A program made the translations under genes and the position numbers. Below the pieces are notes generated by a model. It was given only the letters and a program-made list of their open reading frames with translations. It did no database searches and was not told the DNA's origin. Of a stretch of 64,000 nucleotides of DNA, positions 37,801 through 45,895 are shown piece by piece. Source of the stretch: Armatimonadota bacterium (GTDB lineage Bacteria; Sysuimicrobiota; Sysuimicrobiia; Sysuimicrobiales; Humicultoraceae); assembly GCA_031459855.1 (NCBI GenBank), contig JAVKHP010000001.1, positions 478,059 through 542,058 of the forward strand. The letters run 5' to 3'. The stretch's first letter is position 1; every line of letters starts with the position of its first letter.

Positions 37801-38042
37801 CGCACCTCGCGCACGTTGGCCAGGCTCGACAGCTGCTCCTCCAGTGGCTTGGCGACCAGCTGCTCGATCTCCTCGGGGCCCGCGCCGGGGTAGACGACCG
37901 TCACCGTGACGTAGGGGAACTGCACGTTGGGGAACAGCTCCACGGGCAGGCGCGTGTAGGACACCAGCCCCAGGACCATCAGGGCGCTGGTGAGCATCAG
38001 CGTGAAGACCGGCCGGCGGACGGCAAGTGCCGACAGCGACAT
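34899..38042 (-). CDS. RND efflux transporter (AcrB/HAE1 family)
   Basis: 1047 residues, full length. N-terminus LAVRRPVFTLMLTSALMVLG; porter motif VYPGAGPEEIEQLVAKPLEE; helix 4 SVGVLVDNAIVVTENINRH with the proton-relay Asp; helix 10-11 region LTGIVVNNAIILVDYTNRLR; RPILMTSVTTILGGLPVALG near the end. Proton-driven export of drugs or lipophilic compounds with the adaptor encoded upstream. No outer-membrane factor gene is adjacent, so one encoded elsewhere would be needed in a diderm cell. Confidence 0.95.
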   Translation of the reverse strand: MSLSALAVRRPVFTLMLTSALMVLGLVSYTRLPVELFPNVQFPYVTVTVVYPGAGPEEIEQLVAKPLEEQLSSLANVREVRTLASEGTTIVGVQFELGTDLDAATADVRQRVEIARARFPRDVQQPIVQKLDIGAQPVMNLGMGGARSSRELRRLADEVVKPRLERVPGVAAVSVTGGLVREVRVEVDLDRLRAYGLTLAQVEDTLRAENLNVPGGKITEGPREVLVRLTGQVASLDEIAALRILRRDGTTVRLGEVATVRDVTKDPEQFTRLNGRDSVGISIQKQAGANTVAVADGVRKALAELRRGLPGDVTFGVAQDQSQFVRSSVADVQSNLALGAVLVAVVVFLFLHNARSTLIIALAMPTAVVATYLPMFFSGFTLNIMSLLGLAVSVGVLVDNAIVVTENINRHLALAPTPTEAARVGAGEIEAAVMASAMTNVAVFVPIAFTRGIVGQFFRQFGLTVVFANLLSLFMAFTLTPMLSARWLRPPARSRGRPARLFDRWDAAYANLATRYRGGLAWVLRHRGLTLGAAAAAFVASLALLASPLVGKEFFPTADTGEFRVRIEMPMGSSLALADRAVRRVEAVLATVPEVETFFTLVGGQQAGFGFQTPGAQIGEVFVSLVDRSRRQRSLQEVMDDVRSRLRDLPAAKVKVSPGGEMGGQAPIQVEVVGPDGTQLAALAARVEQIVRATPGTINVDNTLAPGKGELQVVLDRERAARLGLNAALVGSAIRTAVEGAAVTRYRVGGDEVDITVRARPEDRAAAARLGELAVGVAPDGTPIRLRDVAAVREARGPASIMRKNRVRMALVTADLTGRPLGAVVNDIARQTAALALPPGFAVNFAGEAQFQAESFRDLLLSLALAIVFVYMVMAAQFESLLHPFVILFTLPLAAVGVFPLLAATGIRVSIMSLLGIIMLTGIVVNNAIILVDYTNRLRARGLPRRDALLEAGATRLRPILMTSVTTILGGLPVALGLGTSGAEWRRPLGMAVLGGLTTSTFLTLFVIPAVYALVDDLVGRVRRRREPVPDEHERPPVPVAGGDEGT

Positions 38043-38066
38043 GGCCTGCTGCTCCTCTCCCCGTGG

Positions 38067-39404
38067 CTACCGCTGCACCACGCGCACGCGGGTGCCGTCG
38101 GGCAACGCCTCGGGCCCCAGCACGACCACTTGCTCGCCGGGTGCCACCCCGTCGCGGACCTCGATCCGGTCGGCCTGCACGAGCCCCAGCACCACCGGAC
38201 GCACCTCGACCCGGTCGCCCGCGACCACGCGCACCACGGGCCGCCCGTCGACGACCACGGCGGTCCTGGGCACCAGTACCGCGCGCTCCCGCCGCTCGAC
38301 CACGATCTCACCCCTGGCGAACGTCCCCGGGGGCGCGTCCACGGCTCCGTGCAGCCGCAGTCGGACCGTCGCCGTGCGCGTCGTCGGGTCGGCGGCCGGA
38401 GAGATCACGCGGACCACCGCTGGCACCGGCGTTCCCCGGGCGGCCTCCAGACGCAGCACCGCCGGCTGGCCCGGGGCCAGCAGCGGCAGGTCGCGTTCCC
38501 CGACCTTCACCTCCACCTCCAGCTGCCGGTCGTCGTAGACGATGGCCACGAAGCCCGCCCGGCCGGCGAAGTCGCCCGACACCAGGTAGTCGCCGACACT
38601 CGCGGTGAGCTGCGACACCCGGCCGGGAAACGGCGCCCGGATGACCATGTTGGCCAGCCGCTGCCGGGCGAAGGCCAGCGCGGCCTGCGCCTGCGCCACC
38701 TGGGCGCGCGCCGCGCGGATCTCCTCCTCGCGTGGCCCCTCCTCGACGATCGCCCGCTGCTGGCGCGCGGAGTCGAGGGCAGTGCGCGCGGCGTCGAGCT
38801 GGGCCTGCGCGGTGCGCACCCGCGCCCGCGCCTCCTCGGCCTGCAGCCGCGCCTGGTCCACCTGCACCTGGGCCACGGCACCGTCCCGGTAGAGTTGCTC
38901 CTGGCGGCGCAGGGTGTCTTCGGCAAGGCGCGCGGCGGCCTGGGCCAGGGCGAGTTGGGTCTCGGCCATACGCACCTGTTCCTCCGCCTGGGTGACGGCG
39001 TTGCTGGCGACCTGCTTCTCCTGCGGCCGCGGCCCCGCCAGGAGGGCAGCCAGCCGGGCCTGGGCTGCGGCGACCGCGGCCTCCGCCTGGGCGACCTCGG
39101 CTCGCTGATCGGCGGCGTCCAGCGCGACCAGCGGCTGCCCGGCGGCCACCCGCGCACCATCCTGCACGTACACCCGGACCACGCGACCGCTGGCCTTGGG
39201 GAAGACTTCGGCCAGCCGCGCGGACGTAACCGTCCCCGTGACCTCGACGGTCCGGGCCACAGGGCCCACCGCCGCGGGGGCCACCTCCACCGGCACCGCA
39301 GCCGGCTCGGCCACGACGGGCGCGACTGCCGGCTGGCGGCCCCGCAGCGCGATCAGCCCGACGACAGCACCCACGAGCACCACCACGATCCACCAGCGAC
39401 GCAT
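38067..39404 (-). CDS. RND periplasmic adaptor (membrane fusion protein)
   Basis: 445 residues. N-terminal membrane anchor WWIVVVLVGAVVGLIAL; lipoyl half AEVFPKASGRVVRVYVQDG; a long coiled coil (about residues 100-250) rich in AQAEAAVAAAQARLAAL-type heptads; then IRAPFPGRVSQLTASVGDYL and beta-barrel segments. Couples the RND pump to the envelope. Ends 24 bp before the pump gene. Confidence 0.93.
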   Translation of the reverse strand: MRRWWIVVVLVGAVVGLIALRGRQPAVAPVVAEPAAVPVEVAPAAVGPVARTVEVTGTVTSARLAEVFPKASGRVVRVYVQDGARVAAGQPLVALDAADQRAEVAQAEAAVAAAQARLAALLAGPRPQEKQVASNAVTQAEEQVRMAETQLALAQAAARLAEDTLRRQEQLYRDGAVAQVQVDQARLQAEEARARVRTAQAQLDAARTALDSARQQRAIVEEGPREEEIRAARAQVAQAQAALAFARQRLANMVIRAPFPGRVSQLTASVGDYLVSGDFAGRAGFVAIVYDDRQLEVEVKVGERDLPLLAPGQPAVLRLEAARGTPVPAVVRVISPAADPTTRTATVRLRLHGAVDAPPGTFARGEIVVERRERAVLVPRTAVVVDGRPVVRVVAGDRVEVRPVVLGLVQADRIEVRDGVAPGEQVVVLGPEALPDGTRVRVVQR

Positions 39405-39549
39405 CGACGTCGTCCCTCCTCACCTCGCTTGAGGCCGACCGGCGAGACCGCGCGGTACTTGAGCGCGCTCACGCATCGCCGTCCCGCCTCCTCGCCTCCC
39501 CTGGACGCCCTGCCCGCAACGGCCGGCGCGCCGGCGGGAACCCGCCGGG

Positions 39550-40203
39550 CTAACCGCGGGGCAGCAGCCCGTGCAGCAGCAGGTCGACGATGTGCGCCCG
39601 TCGCGCTGCCAGGAACGACGGCGTCCGCGGATCGAGTCCCAGGGAGCGTGCCAGCGCATCCGCGTGAGCGTAGGGGAACCAGCACATGCCCATCACGCTC
39701 AGCAGCAGGTGTACCGGATCTGCCGGACGAAGCGCACCGCGCGCGAGTTCCTCCTGGGTCAGGGCCAGCGCGTCCCGCAGGCCACCGATGTGCGCGGGCG
39801 AGGTGCCGAGGAACCGGGCCCCAGACAGCGTCTCCCATTCGATCAGGCGCACGAACGTCGGCCGGGCTGCCAGGAACTCCAGGTAGCTGGCGATGCCCTC
39901 CCCCAGCAGCGCCTCGGGCCCGCCACCTGCAGCCGCTGCCCGCGCCCGCGCCCGGGTCAGGACCTCGCGGGCGGCGCCGAGCGCGCGTTCCAGCACCGCG
40001 CGGTAGAGCCGTTCCTTGGAGCCGAAGAAGTAGCCCGGCGTCCCGCGCGAAACCCCGGCGGCACGCCCGATCTCGCCCAGGCTGGTCGCTTCGTACCCCT
40101 TCTGTGCGAACAGGCGCTCCGCCGCGTTGAGGATGGCCTCGCGCGTGGCTGCCGGATTCCGCCTGCGCCCCGTTGGCCGAGACCCCGTATGGACGACCGA
40201 CAT
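39550..40203 (-). CDS. TetR-family regulator of RND operon
   Basis: 217 residues from ATG 40203, chosen because AGGAG sits 7 nt upstream; an earlier ATG at 40275 adds a non-conserved leader. HTH: REAILNAAERLFAQKGYEAT then LGEIGRAAGVSRGTPGYFFG and KERLYRAVLERAL, the TetR_N signature. The C-terminal helical ligand domain is unspecific. It is upstream of and co-oriented with the pump genes, with a palindrome in front. Confidence 0.92.
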   Translation of the reverse strand: MSVVHTGSRPTGRRRNPAATREAILNAAERLFAQKGYEATSLGEIGRAAGVSRGTPGYFFGSKERLYRAVLERALGAAREVLTRARARAAAAGGGPEALLGEGIASYLEFLAARPTFVRLIEWETLSGARFLGTSPAHIGGLRDALALTQEELARGALRPADPVHLLLSVMGMCWFPYAHADALARSLGLDPRTPSFLAARRAHIVDLLLHGLLPRG

Positions 40204-40283
40204 CGTTTGCTCCTGGGAGGCTCTGCACCAGAGGGCCTGCACGGCACGCCCGCACAGAGCCCTCGCGGTTTCCACAGCGTCAT

Positions 40284-40309
40284 AACTTGCTAAACGTCTA
40301 GTAAGTTAC
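40284..40309. promoter_or_regulatory. TetR-type palindromic operator
   Basis: 26-bp dyad in an AT-rich patch: TAACTT-G-CTA, six central bases, TAG-T-AAGTTA, symmetric except the single G/T step. Lies about 80 bp upstream of the regulator start. Size and symmetry match operators of TetR proteins that repress their own efflux operon. Confidence 0.75.
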
Positions 40310-40338
40310 ATCCTCAAGGCGCGAGCGTCAAGGGCCAC

Positions 40339-40379
40339 GCGCTCGGCACGCACGCTCGGCACGCACGCTCGGCACCCCC
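40339..40379. repeat. 14-bp short tandem repeat
   Basis: CGCTCGGCACGCAC-like unit repeated about three times in the 239-bp gap before the M48 gene's 3' end. No gene seen in that gap. Confidence 0.55.
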
Positions 40380-40548
40380 GTACTTCCCATGCACACTCGG
40401 CGTGCGCGCCCGCCACTCCCGAGGTAAGAGGCGGCAAGACGGAGACGGTCCGTCGGCTGTAGCGGGCGGGGAGTGGATCACCCTATGTGCCGACCATGCA
40501 CGACGTGAGAGGCGGGCAGGGCGGAGATTTCGCCAGCGTCGGGGGAGC

Positions 40549-41715
40549 TCAGCCCGAGAGCTTACGGCGGCGGATGTCGTCCTCGATCGCGGCGCGCAGG
40601 CGAAAGTGCACCGCCGCGGCGAGCTCACGCGCCGACCCGCCTGGCGCATCGGCGGCGGTGAAGCGGAGCACCGGCCATCCCCGCGCGACGATCGACCATC
40701 CTCCCGGCGATTCGCGCAGCAGGACCTCGTACGGCTCCAGGTCCTGGTCGAACAGCCGGTCGAGCAGGTCGGCCGCCTCGCGGACCCGCGCCACCTCCGG
40801 CAGCCGCACGATCGACCGGTCGTTGACGAACAGTTCGGCGTAGGTCACCCCGCCCTCGCTCGTCTCCTTCACCGTGAGGGCCAGGTAGTTGGCGGCCAGC
40901 CGGCGGTTGATCGGAATCCCCCGGGCGCGGAGTTCGGCCTCGATGTAGCGGATGCGTTCCTCGACGGTGGGGTGCTCGGCGAAGGCGCCCAGCGAGGGCC
41001 TGGGGCTCAGCTGCTCGAGCCGGCGGAGCCGCTCCATCACCGTGAGCACTCCCACGGGGGTGTAGGACGTCCGGGTCAGGTACGCGATCGACGCCAGATC
41101 GGCGTCGCGCTCGAGGTCGCGGGTGTAGCCCGCCAGCAAGCCGGTCGCCACCACCTGGGCGCCGGCACCCAGGGCTGGATCGCCGGTGAACACCGCCACC
41201 AGGATGGTCACGAAGGCCGCGCGGTTGGCCCGGCGCATCATCTCCAGCCCGTGCCCCCGCGCCGCATGGGCGACCTCGTGGGCGATGACCGCCGCCAGCT
41301 CGTGGTCGGTCCGGACGAACTGCAGCAGGCCGGTGGTGACGTAAACGAAGCCACCGGGCAGCGCCACCGCGTTGACCTGTGGCGACTGGACGGCCTTGAA
41401 CGTGTAGGGCAGACGCGGACGTTCGGTATGGGGCGTGATGGCGCGGCCGATGCGGGTCAGCCGCTCCACCACCGTCTGGTCGGTGACGACCGCAAACCGG
41501 CTCTCGAGCGCCGCGGCGCCCTGGCGGCCGATGCGGACCTCGTAGTCGTCGGCGGACGCGCCGCCCGCGGCAGACGGCCACGCGGCTGGCAGCATCAGGG
41601 CGGCGAGCAACACGACGCAGAGGCGTCGCAGGGCCCTCCCGCTTCGTCTCCGATGGCCGGATCGCAACCCGGCGGCACCGGCGGCGCGCGGAGTTGTGCA
41701 CCCCATCGCGAGCAC
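40549..41715 (-). CDS. M48-family metalloprotease
   Basis: 388 residues from GTG 41715, which directly follows the tatD TGA; ATG 41706 is an alternative. Arg-rich N-terminus, then signal-like LCVVLLAALMLPAAWPSAAG. Zinc motif AVIAHEVAHAARGHG (HEVAH about residue 143) with a later Glu in YTRDLERDADLASIAYL. A BepA/YfgC-like or HtpX-like periplasmic quality-control protease is the likely role. Confidence 0.88.
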   Translation of the reverse strand: MLAMGCTTPRAAGAAGLRSGHRRRSGRALRRLCVVLLAALMLPAAWPSAAGGASADDYEVRIGRQGAAALESRFAVVTDQTVVERLTRIGRAITPHTERPRLPYTFKAVQSPQVNAVALPGGFVYVTTGLLQFVRTDHELAAVIAHEVAHAARGHGLEMMRRANRAAFVTILVAVFTGDPALGAGAQVVATGLLAGYTRDLERDADLASIAYLTRTSYTPVGVLTVMERLRRLEQLSPRPSLGAFAEHPTVEERIRYIEAELRARGIPINRRLAANYLALTVKETSEGGVTYAELFVNDRSIVRLPEVARVREAADLLDRLFDQDLEPYEVLLRESPGGWSIVARGWPVLRFTAADAPGGSARELAAAVHFRLRAAIEDDIRRRKLSG

Positions 41716-42504
41716 TCACTCCCGCACGGCCGGCCGCCCCAGCCCGAACGCCACACGGGCGTTGGCGCTGGTGAGCTCGGCCACCGTGCCGGGGGCCACG
41801 TCCCGCGCGCGGGCGACCGCCTGCGCGATGAGCGGCAGGTACGCTGGTTCGTTGCGCCGCCCCCGGTGCGGCTCCGGGGGCAGGTAGGGCGCATCGGTCT
41901 CCAGCAGCAGGCGGTCGGGCGGCACGTACCGGGCCACCTCCACCGCCCGCCGCGCGTTCCGGTACGTCACCGGCCCGCCCAGCCCGAGGTAGTAGCCGCG
42001 GTCCAGACAGACGCGCGCCACCTCGAGCGACCCCGAGAAGCAGTGCATGATCACGCATAGGTCCGGGTAGGCCGCCAGCACGTCCAGCGCGTCGGCGTAC
42101 GCCTCGCGGCAGTGGACGATGACGGGCAGGCTGTGCTGACGGGCGAGGTCCAGGTGTGCGCGCAGCGCGCCAAGCTGCGCGTCCCGCGGCGCGAAGTCAC
42201 GGTACCAGTCGAGCCCGGTCTCGCCTATGGCGACGACCTTGGGGTGCCGCGCCAGGTCCGCCAGCGCCGCCAGCGCCTCGGGCGTGGCCTCCGCGGCGTC
42301 GTGGGGGTGAATGGCCACCGCCGCGTAGATGTCGCCGTGCTGGGCGGCCAGGGCTACAGCGCGACGGCTGGAGGCGACGGAGGTGCCCACGCTGACGAAC
42401 CCCCGGACCCCGGCGCCGCGCGCCCGCGCCAGCACCGCGTCGAGATCCGGCGCGAACGCGGCGTCGTCGAGGTGCACGTGGGTATCGACGAGATCGAGGG
42501 TCAC
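41716..42504 (-). CDS. tatD: TatD-family metal-dependent hydrolase
   Basis: 262 residues. DTHVHLDD (metal HxH), AIHPHDAAEATPE, AIGETGLDWYRD, VIVHCREAYADAL, VIMHCFSGSLEVA and LLLETDAPYLPP mark the TIM-barrel metal site. A magnesium-dependent 3'-5' nuclease/deacylase. The metG-tatD order is widespread, supporting the call. Confidence 0.94.
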   Translation of the reverse strand: MTLDLVDTHVHLDDAAFAPDLDAVLARARGAGVRGFVSVGTSVASSRRAVALAAQHGDIYAAVAIHPHDAAEATPEALAALADLARHPKVVAIGETGLDWYRDFAPRDAQLGALRAHLDLARQHSLPVIVHCREAYADALDVLAAYPDLCVIMHCFSGSLEVARVCLDRGYYLGLGGPVTYRNARRAVEVARYVPPDRLLLETDAPYLPPEPHRGRRNEPAYLPLIAQAVARARDVAPGTVAELTSANARVAFGLGRPAVRE

Positions 42505-42601
42505 CGTTTCAGTCTACCAGATCGGACGGCCTCAGGCCGGGGGCGTTCCGGCTACCGCAGGGGTGAAGTCCGCCCGCCGAGCCATGGCCGGTTGGTGGCC
42601 G

Positions 42602-44707
42602 TTAGGTGACCCGTGCGCCCTTGGGCGCCCGGGTGTCCACGCCCACGAGCGCGACCTCGTCGTCCCCCCAGGTGGCCGCCAGCAACATGCCGCGCGACTC
42701 CACGCCACGGACGCGACGCGGCTGGAGGTTGGCGACGACGACGATCTTGCGGCCGAGCAGGTCGGCGGGCGCGTACTGCGCCGCCACGCCCGCCACGATC
42801 GTGCGCACCTCGTCGCCCAGATCGACAGTGAGCCGGAGGAGCTTGTCGGTGCCCGGCACGCGCTCGGCGGCGGTCACCTCTGCGACCCGCAGGTCGATGC
42901 GGCGGAACTCCTCGATGCTGATCTCGGGCATCCCACGTCCTCCTTCGTCCGGCAGGGCCACATGGCGGCCAGACGGCTCGCCTCCGGTGCCCGGGCTGCG
43001 ACCGGGGGTCCTGCCCTCGGCGGGGCGGCCGGCCTCCGCGCCAGGCAGTGCTGCGCCTGGCCGCGCGGCGCCGTCTGGCACCGTCCCGCCGCGCCGGGGC
43101 GGACGGGCGGCGTCTGCGGGTACGGACGTCGTGGCAGCCGCCGCGGACCCGCGCACGTCGATCCGCGGGAACACCGGCGCACCCGGCGCCACGGGCCGGC
43201 CCGCCTCCAGCCCGCCCCAACGGCGCGCGTCGTCCAGGCGTTGGGCCTCCAGCGACGCCGCCACGCCCAGCTGACGCCAGACCCGCTGCGTGGCCACCGG
43301 CAGGACCGGGTGCAGCAGGATGGTCACGACGCGCACCGCCTCCAGCGTGTTGTAGAGGATGGCACCCGCACGCACGGCTCGCCCCTGCCGGATGGCCGCC
43401 CACGGGGCCTCCTCGTCCAGGTACTTGTTGGCCGCTGCCAGCAGCCGCCAGACGTCGGCGAGCGCCAGCGAGAGGTTGGCCCGCGCCACGTGCCCGGGCA
43501 CGGCGTCGACCACGGCCCGGGCCAGCGCCCGCAGCGCGCCGTCGCCGCCCTCCTCGGCACCGGGGGCGGGCAGGCGGCCGTCGAAGTGCCGCGTCACCAG
43601 GGCAAGGGTCCGGTGCAGCAGGTTGCCGTAGTCGTTGGCCAGGTCGGCGTTGAACCGCTGGATCAGGCCGGCCCGGTTGTAGTCGCCGTCCTCGCCGAAC
43701 GGGATCTCGCGCAGCAGGAAGTAGCGCAGGGCGTCGGCGGCCACTGCCGTGTCGGTGCCAGCGCGCGCCGCCAGCTCGCGGATGGCGTCGGCGGGGTCCA
43801 CGACGTTGCCCAGCGTCTTGCTCATCTTCTGCCCCTCGACGGTGAGGAAGCCGTGCACCAGCACCTGACGGGGCGGCTCCAGGCCCGCCGACAGCAGCAT
43901 GGCCGGCCACAGCAGCGAGTGGAACCGGTTGATGTCCTTCCCGATGAGGTGGTGCGCCGGCCACCACTGGCGGAAGCGCGCCTCGTCGCCGCCGAAGCCG
44001 ATGGCCGAGATGTAGTTGGTGAGCGCGTCGAACCACACGTAGACGACGTGCCCGGGGTCGCCGGGGACGGAGATGCCCCAGGCGAGCTTCTCCACCGGCC
44101 GCGAGACGGAGATGTCCTCGAGGGTGTCGATGAGGTGCAGCATCTCGGCGTGGCGAGCGGCGGGGACGACGAAGTCGGGCCGGTCCTCGAACAGGCGGCG
44201 CAGCTGCGGTCGATACTTGGACAGGCGGAAAAAGTAGTTCTCCTCTTCGATCACCACCGGCTCGGTGCCGTGGTCGGGACAGCGGCCGTCCACCAGGTCG
44301 CTGAGGGTGACGAAGGCCTCGTGCCCCACGCAGTAGAGCGCGCGGTAGTTCTTCTTGTACAGGTCGCCGGCGGCCGCCACGCGGGCCCAGAGCGCGCGCA
44401 CGCCGGCCGCGTGGCGCGCCTCGGTGGTGCGGATGAAGTCGTCGCACGAGAGGTGCAGCAGGTCGATGAGCGCCCGGAAGCGGGCGGCGTTGGCGTCGAC
44501 GAACGCACGCACGTCCTGACCCGCGGCCTGGGCCGAGGTGACGTTCTTCTGCCCGTGCTCGTCGGTGCCGGTCAGGAAGAAGACCCGCCGGCCGAACAGG
44601 CGGTGGTACCGGGCCAGGGCGTCGGCCACGATCTTCTCGTACGCGTGCCCGATGTGCGGGCTGGCGTTGACGTAGTCGATGGCCGTGGTGATGTAGAACG
44701 CGTCCAT
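42602..44707 (-). CDS. metG: methionyl-tRNA synthetase
   Basis: 701 residues from ATG 44707 with GAGGAGG upstream. Class I HIGH variant ASPHIGHAYEK near the N-terminus and KMSKTLGN (about residue 298) are both present; YFFRLSKYRPQLRRLF and VYVWFDALTNYISAIG are typical. Residues about 593-701 form an EMAP/Trbp111-type tRNA-binding domain (DLRVAEVTAAERVPGTDKLL; GRKIVVVANLQPRRVRGVES). About 80 residues of Ala/Pro/Gly/Arg linker join them, with a complete internal ribosome binding site before residue 593. Confidence 0.96.
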   Translation of the reverse strand: MDAFYITTAIDYVNASPHIGHAYEKIVADALARYHRLFGRRVFFLTGTDEHGQKNVTSAQAAGQDVRAFVDANAARFRALIDLLHLSCDDFIRTTEARHAAGVRALWARVAAAGDLYKKNYRALYCVGHEAFVTLSDLVDGRCPDHGTEPVVIEEENYFFRLSKYRPQLRRLFEDRPDFVVPAARHAEMLHLIDTLEDISVSRPVEKLAWGISVPGDPGHVVYVWFDALTNYISAIGFGGDEARFRQWWPAHHLIGKDINRFHSLLWPAMLLSAGLEPPRQVLVHGFLTVEGQKMSKTLGNVVDPADAIRELAARAGTDTAVAADALRYFLLREIPFGEDGDYNRAGLIQRFNADLANDYGNLLHRTLALVTRHFDGRLPAPGAEEGGDGALRALARAVVDAVPGHVARANLSLALADVWRLLAAANKYLDEEAPWAAIRQGRAVRAGAILYNTLEAVRVVTILLHPVLPVATQRVWRQLGVAASLEAQRLDDARRWGGLEAGRPVAPGAPVFPRIDVRGSAAAATTSVPADAARPPRRGGTVPDGAARPGAALPGAEAGRPAEGRTPGRSPGTGGEPSGRHVALPDEGGRGMPEISIEEFRRIDLRVAEVTAAERVPGTDKLLRLTVDLGDEVRTIVAGVAAQYAPADLLGRKIVVVANLQPRRVRGVESRGMLLAATWGDDEVALVGVDTRAPKGARVT

Positions 44708-44777
44708 GCTCGGTCCTCCTCGCGGGTCGGACCACCGGGCTCCGCCAGCCCCCGCCCGCCTCAGCGCGCCCGGCGCC

Positions 44778-45890
44778 CTACGCGCCGGCGCCCACCGCCT
44801 CCCGGGCCAGCCGCGCACCCTCCACCAGGTTGCGTAGCTTGGCGAAGGCCACGTCCCAGGTGCGCGTACGCAGGCCGCAGTCGGGATTCGCCCAGAGCCG
44901 TTCCGGACCCAGCACGCGGGCGGCCTCCAGCAACCGGTCCCGGATCTCCTCGGGTGTCTCGATCACGTCCGAGTGCACGTCGAGCACGCCCAGGCCCAAC
45001 TCGCGCGTGTCGCCGTAGTCCTTGAAGATCGAAACGATGTTGTAGTCGCCGGTGTTCTTGAACTCCAGCGCCAGGTGGTCCACCCGCATCCCGAGGATGT
45101 GGGGGTAGAGCAGCCGGTAGTCGCTGTAGCAGACGTGGATGCTGAGCTTGGCCGGGACGTCGCGCACGGCCTCGTTGAAGGCCTCGACCAGGATCGGCAC
45201 CTCGTCGGCGTGGGTGGTGGCTGCCGGCTCGTCCACCTGGATCCAGTCGGCGCCCGCCGCGGCCAGCGCCCGCAGCGTCGGGTTCACGACCTCCCGCGCC
45301 AGGTCCAGCGTGAGGGCGCGCTTGGCTTCCCACGCACGACGCTTGAGGTCGCGGGTCCCGCCGCCCTGGGCCTGCAGGTAGTACTCGTTGAACGACCAGT
45401 CGGCCAGGGTGTAGGGACCGGTGACCGGGACCTTCACGGGGCGGCGCGCCACCGCCTTCACGAACCGCAGCTCGTCCACGTGGAAGGGCGCGGTCAGGCG
45501 CACCCGGTCCACCACGGCGGCCTTGCGGTAGTACTTGTTGTCGAACGACCGCACGTGGCCGTAGAAGCGGAACCCGTGGATGCGCCGCGCCGCGTACTCG
45601 TACATCTCCACGCGGCGGGCCTCGCCGTCGTACACCACGTCGAGCCCGGCCGCCTCCAGGAAGCGCACGGCGAACAGCGCGGCCCAGTCGCGCACGCGTT
45701 CGCGGTCGGGCGCCGGCGAGCGCAGTAGCGCCTTGAGGTCGTCGACGCCCTCGATGCCCAGCACCCGTGCCCACCGGTCGATCTCCGCCAGGTCGGCGTC
45801 GGTCGCGGGCTGCCCGCGGGTCGCCCGGACCAGCCACCCGGGCTTGGCCAGGCTGCCGATCTCCTGGGTCGGAAACAGCTTGGTCGCCAC
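44778..45890 (-). CDS. cobalamin-independent methionine synthase, core type (catalytic)
   Basis: 370 residues from GTG 45890, which has GGGAGG 8 nt upstream; GTG 45899 overlapping the previous stop is the alternative. LFPTQEIGSLAKPGWL start; TGPYTLADWSFNEYY; IQVDEPAATTHADEVPI; zinc ligands IHVCYSD (His and Cys), LEF (Glu) and NPDCGLRTRTW (Cys). Matches the C-terminal catalytic half of MetE or archaeal core-MetE, lacking the N-terminal MetE half. Probably methylates homocysteine from a corrinoid protein or folate. Confidence 0.85.
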   Translation of the reverse strand: MATKLFPTQEIGSLAKPGWLVRATRGQPATDADLAEIDRWARVLGIEGVDDLKALLRSPAPDRERVRDWAALFAVRFLEAAGLDVVYDGEARRVEMYEYAARRIHGFRFYGHVRSFDNKYYRKAAVVDRVRLTAPFHVDELRFVKAVARRPVKVPVTGPYTLADWSFNEYYLQAQGGGTRDLKRRAWEAKRALTLDLAREVVNPTLRALAAAGADWIQVDEPAATTHADEVPILVEAFNEAVRDVPAKLSIHVCYSDYRLLYPHILGMRVDHLALEFKNTGDYNIVSIFKDYGDTRELGLGVLDVHSDVIETPEEIRDRLLEAARVLGPERLWANPDCGLRTRTWDVAFAKLRNLVEGARLAREAVGAGA

Positions 45891-45895
45891 CGCCG

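Noticed and set aside
36810-40130. A 1106-codon plus-strand open frame opposite the RND operon.
   Set aside because: Shadow of the real minus-strand pump, adaptor and TetR genes, which show clear family motifs.
40310-40400. Short CGCTCGGCACGCAC repeats as a CRISPR remnant.
   Set aside because: Units are contiguous with no spacers; a simple tandem repeat. No other CRISPR-like array was found in the window.
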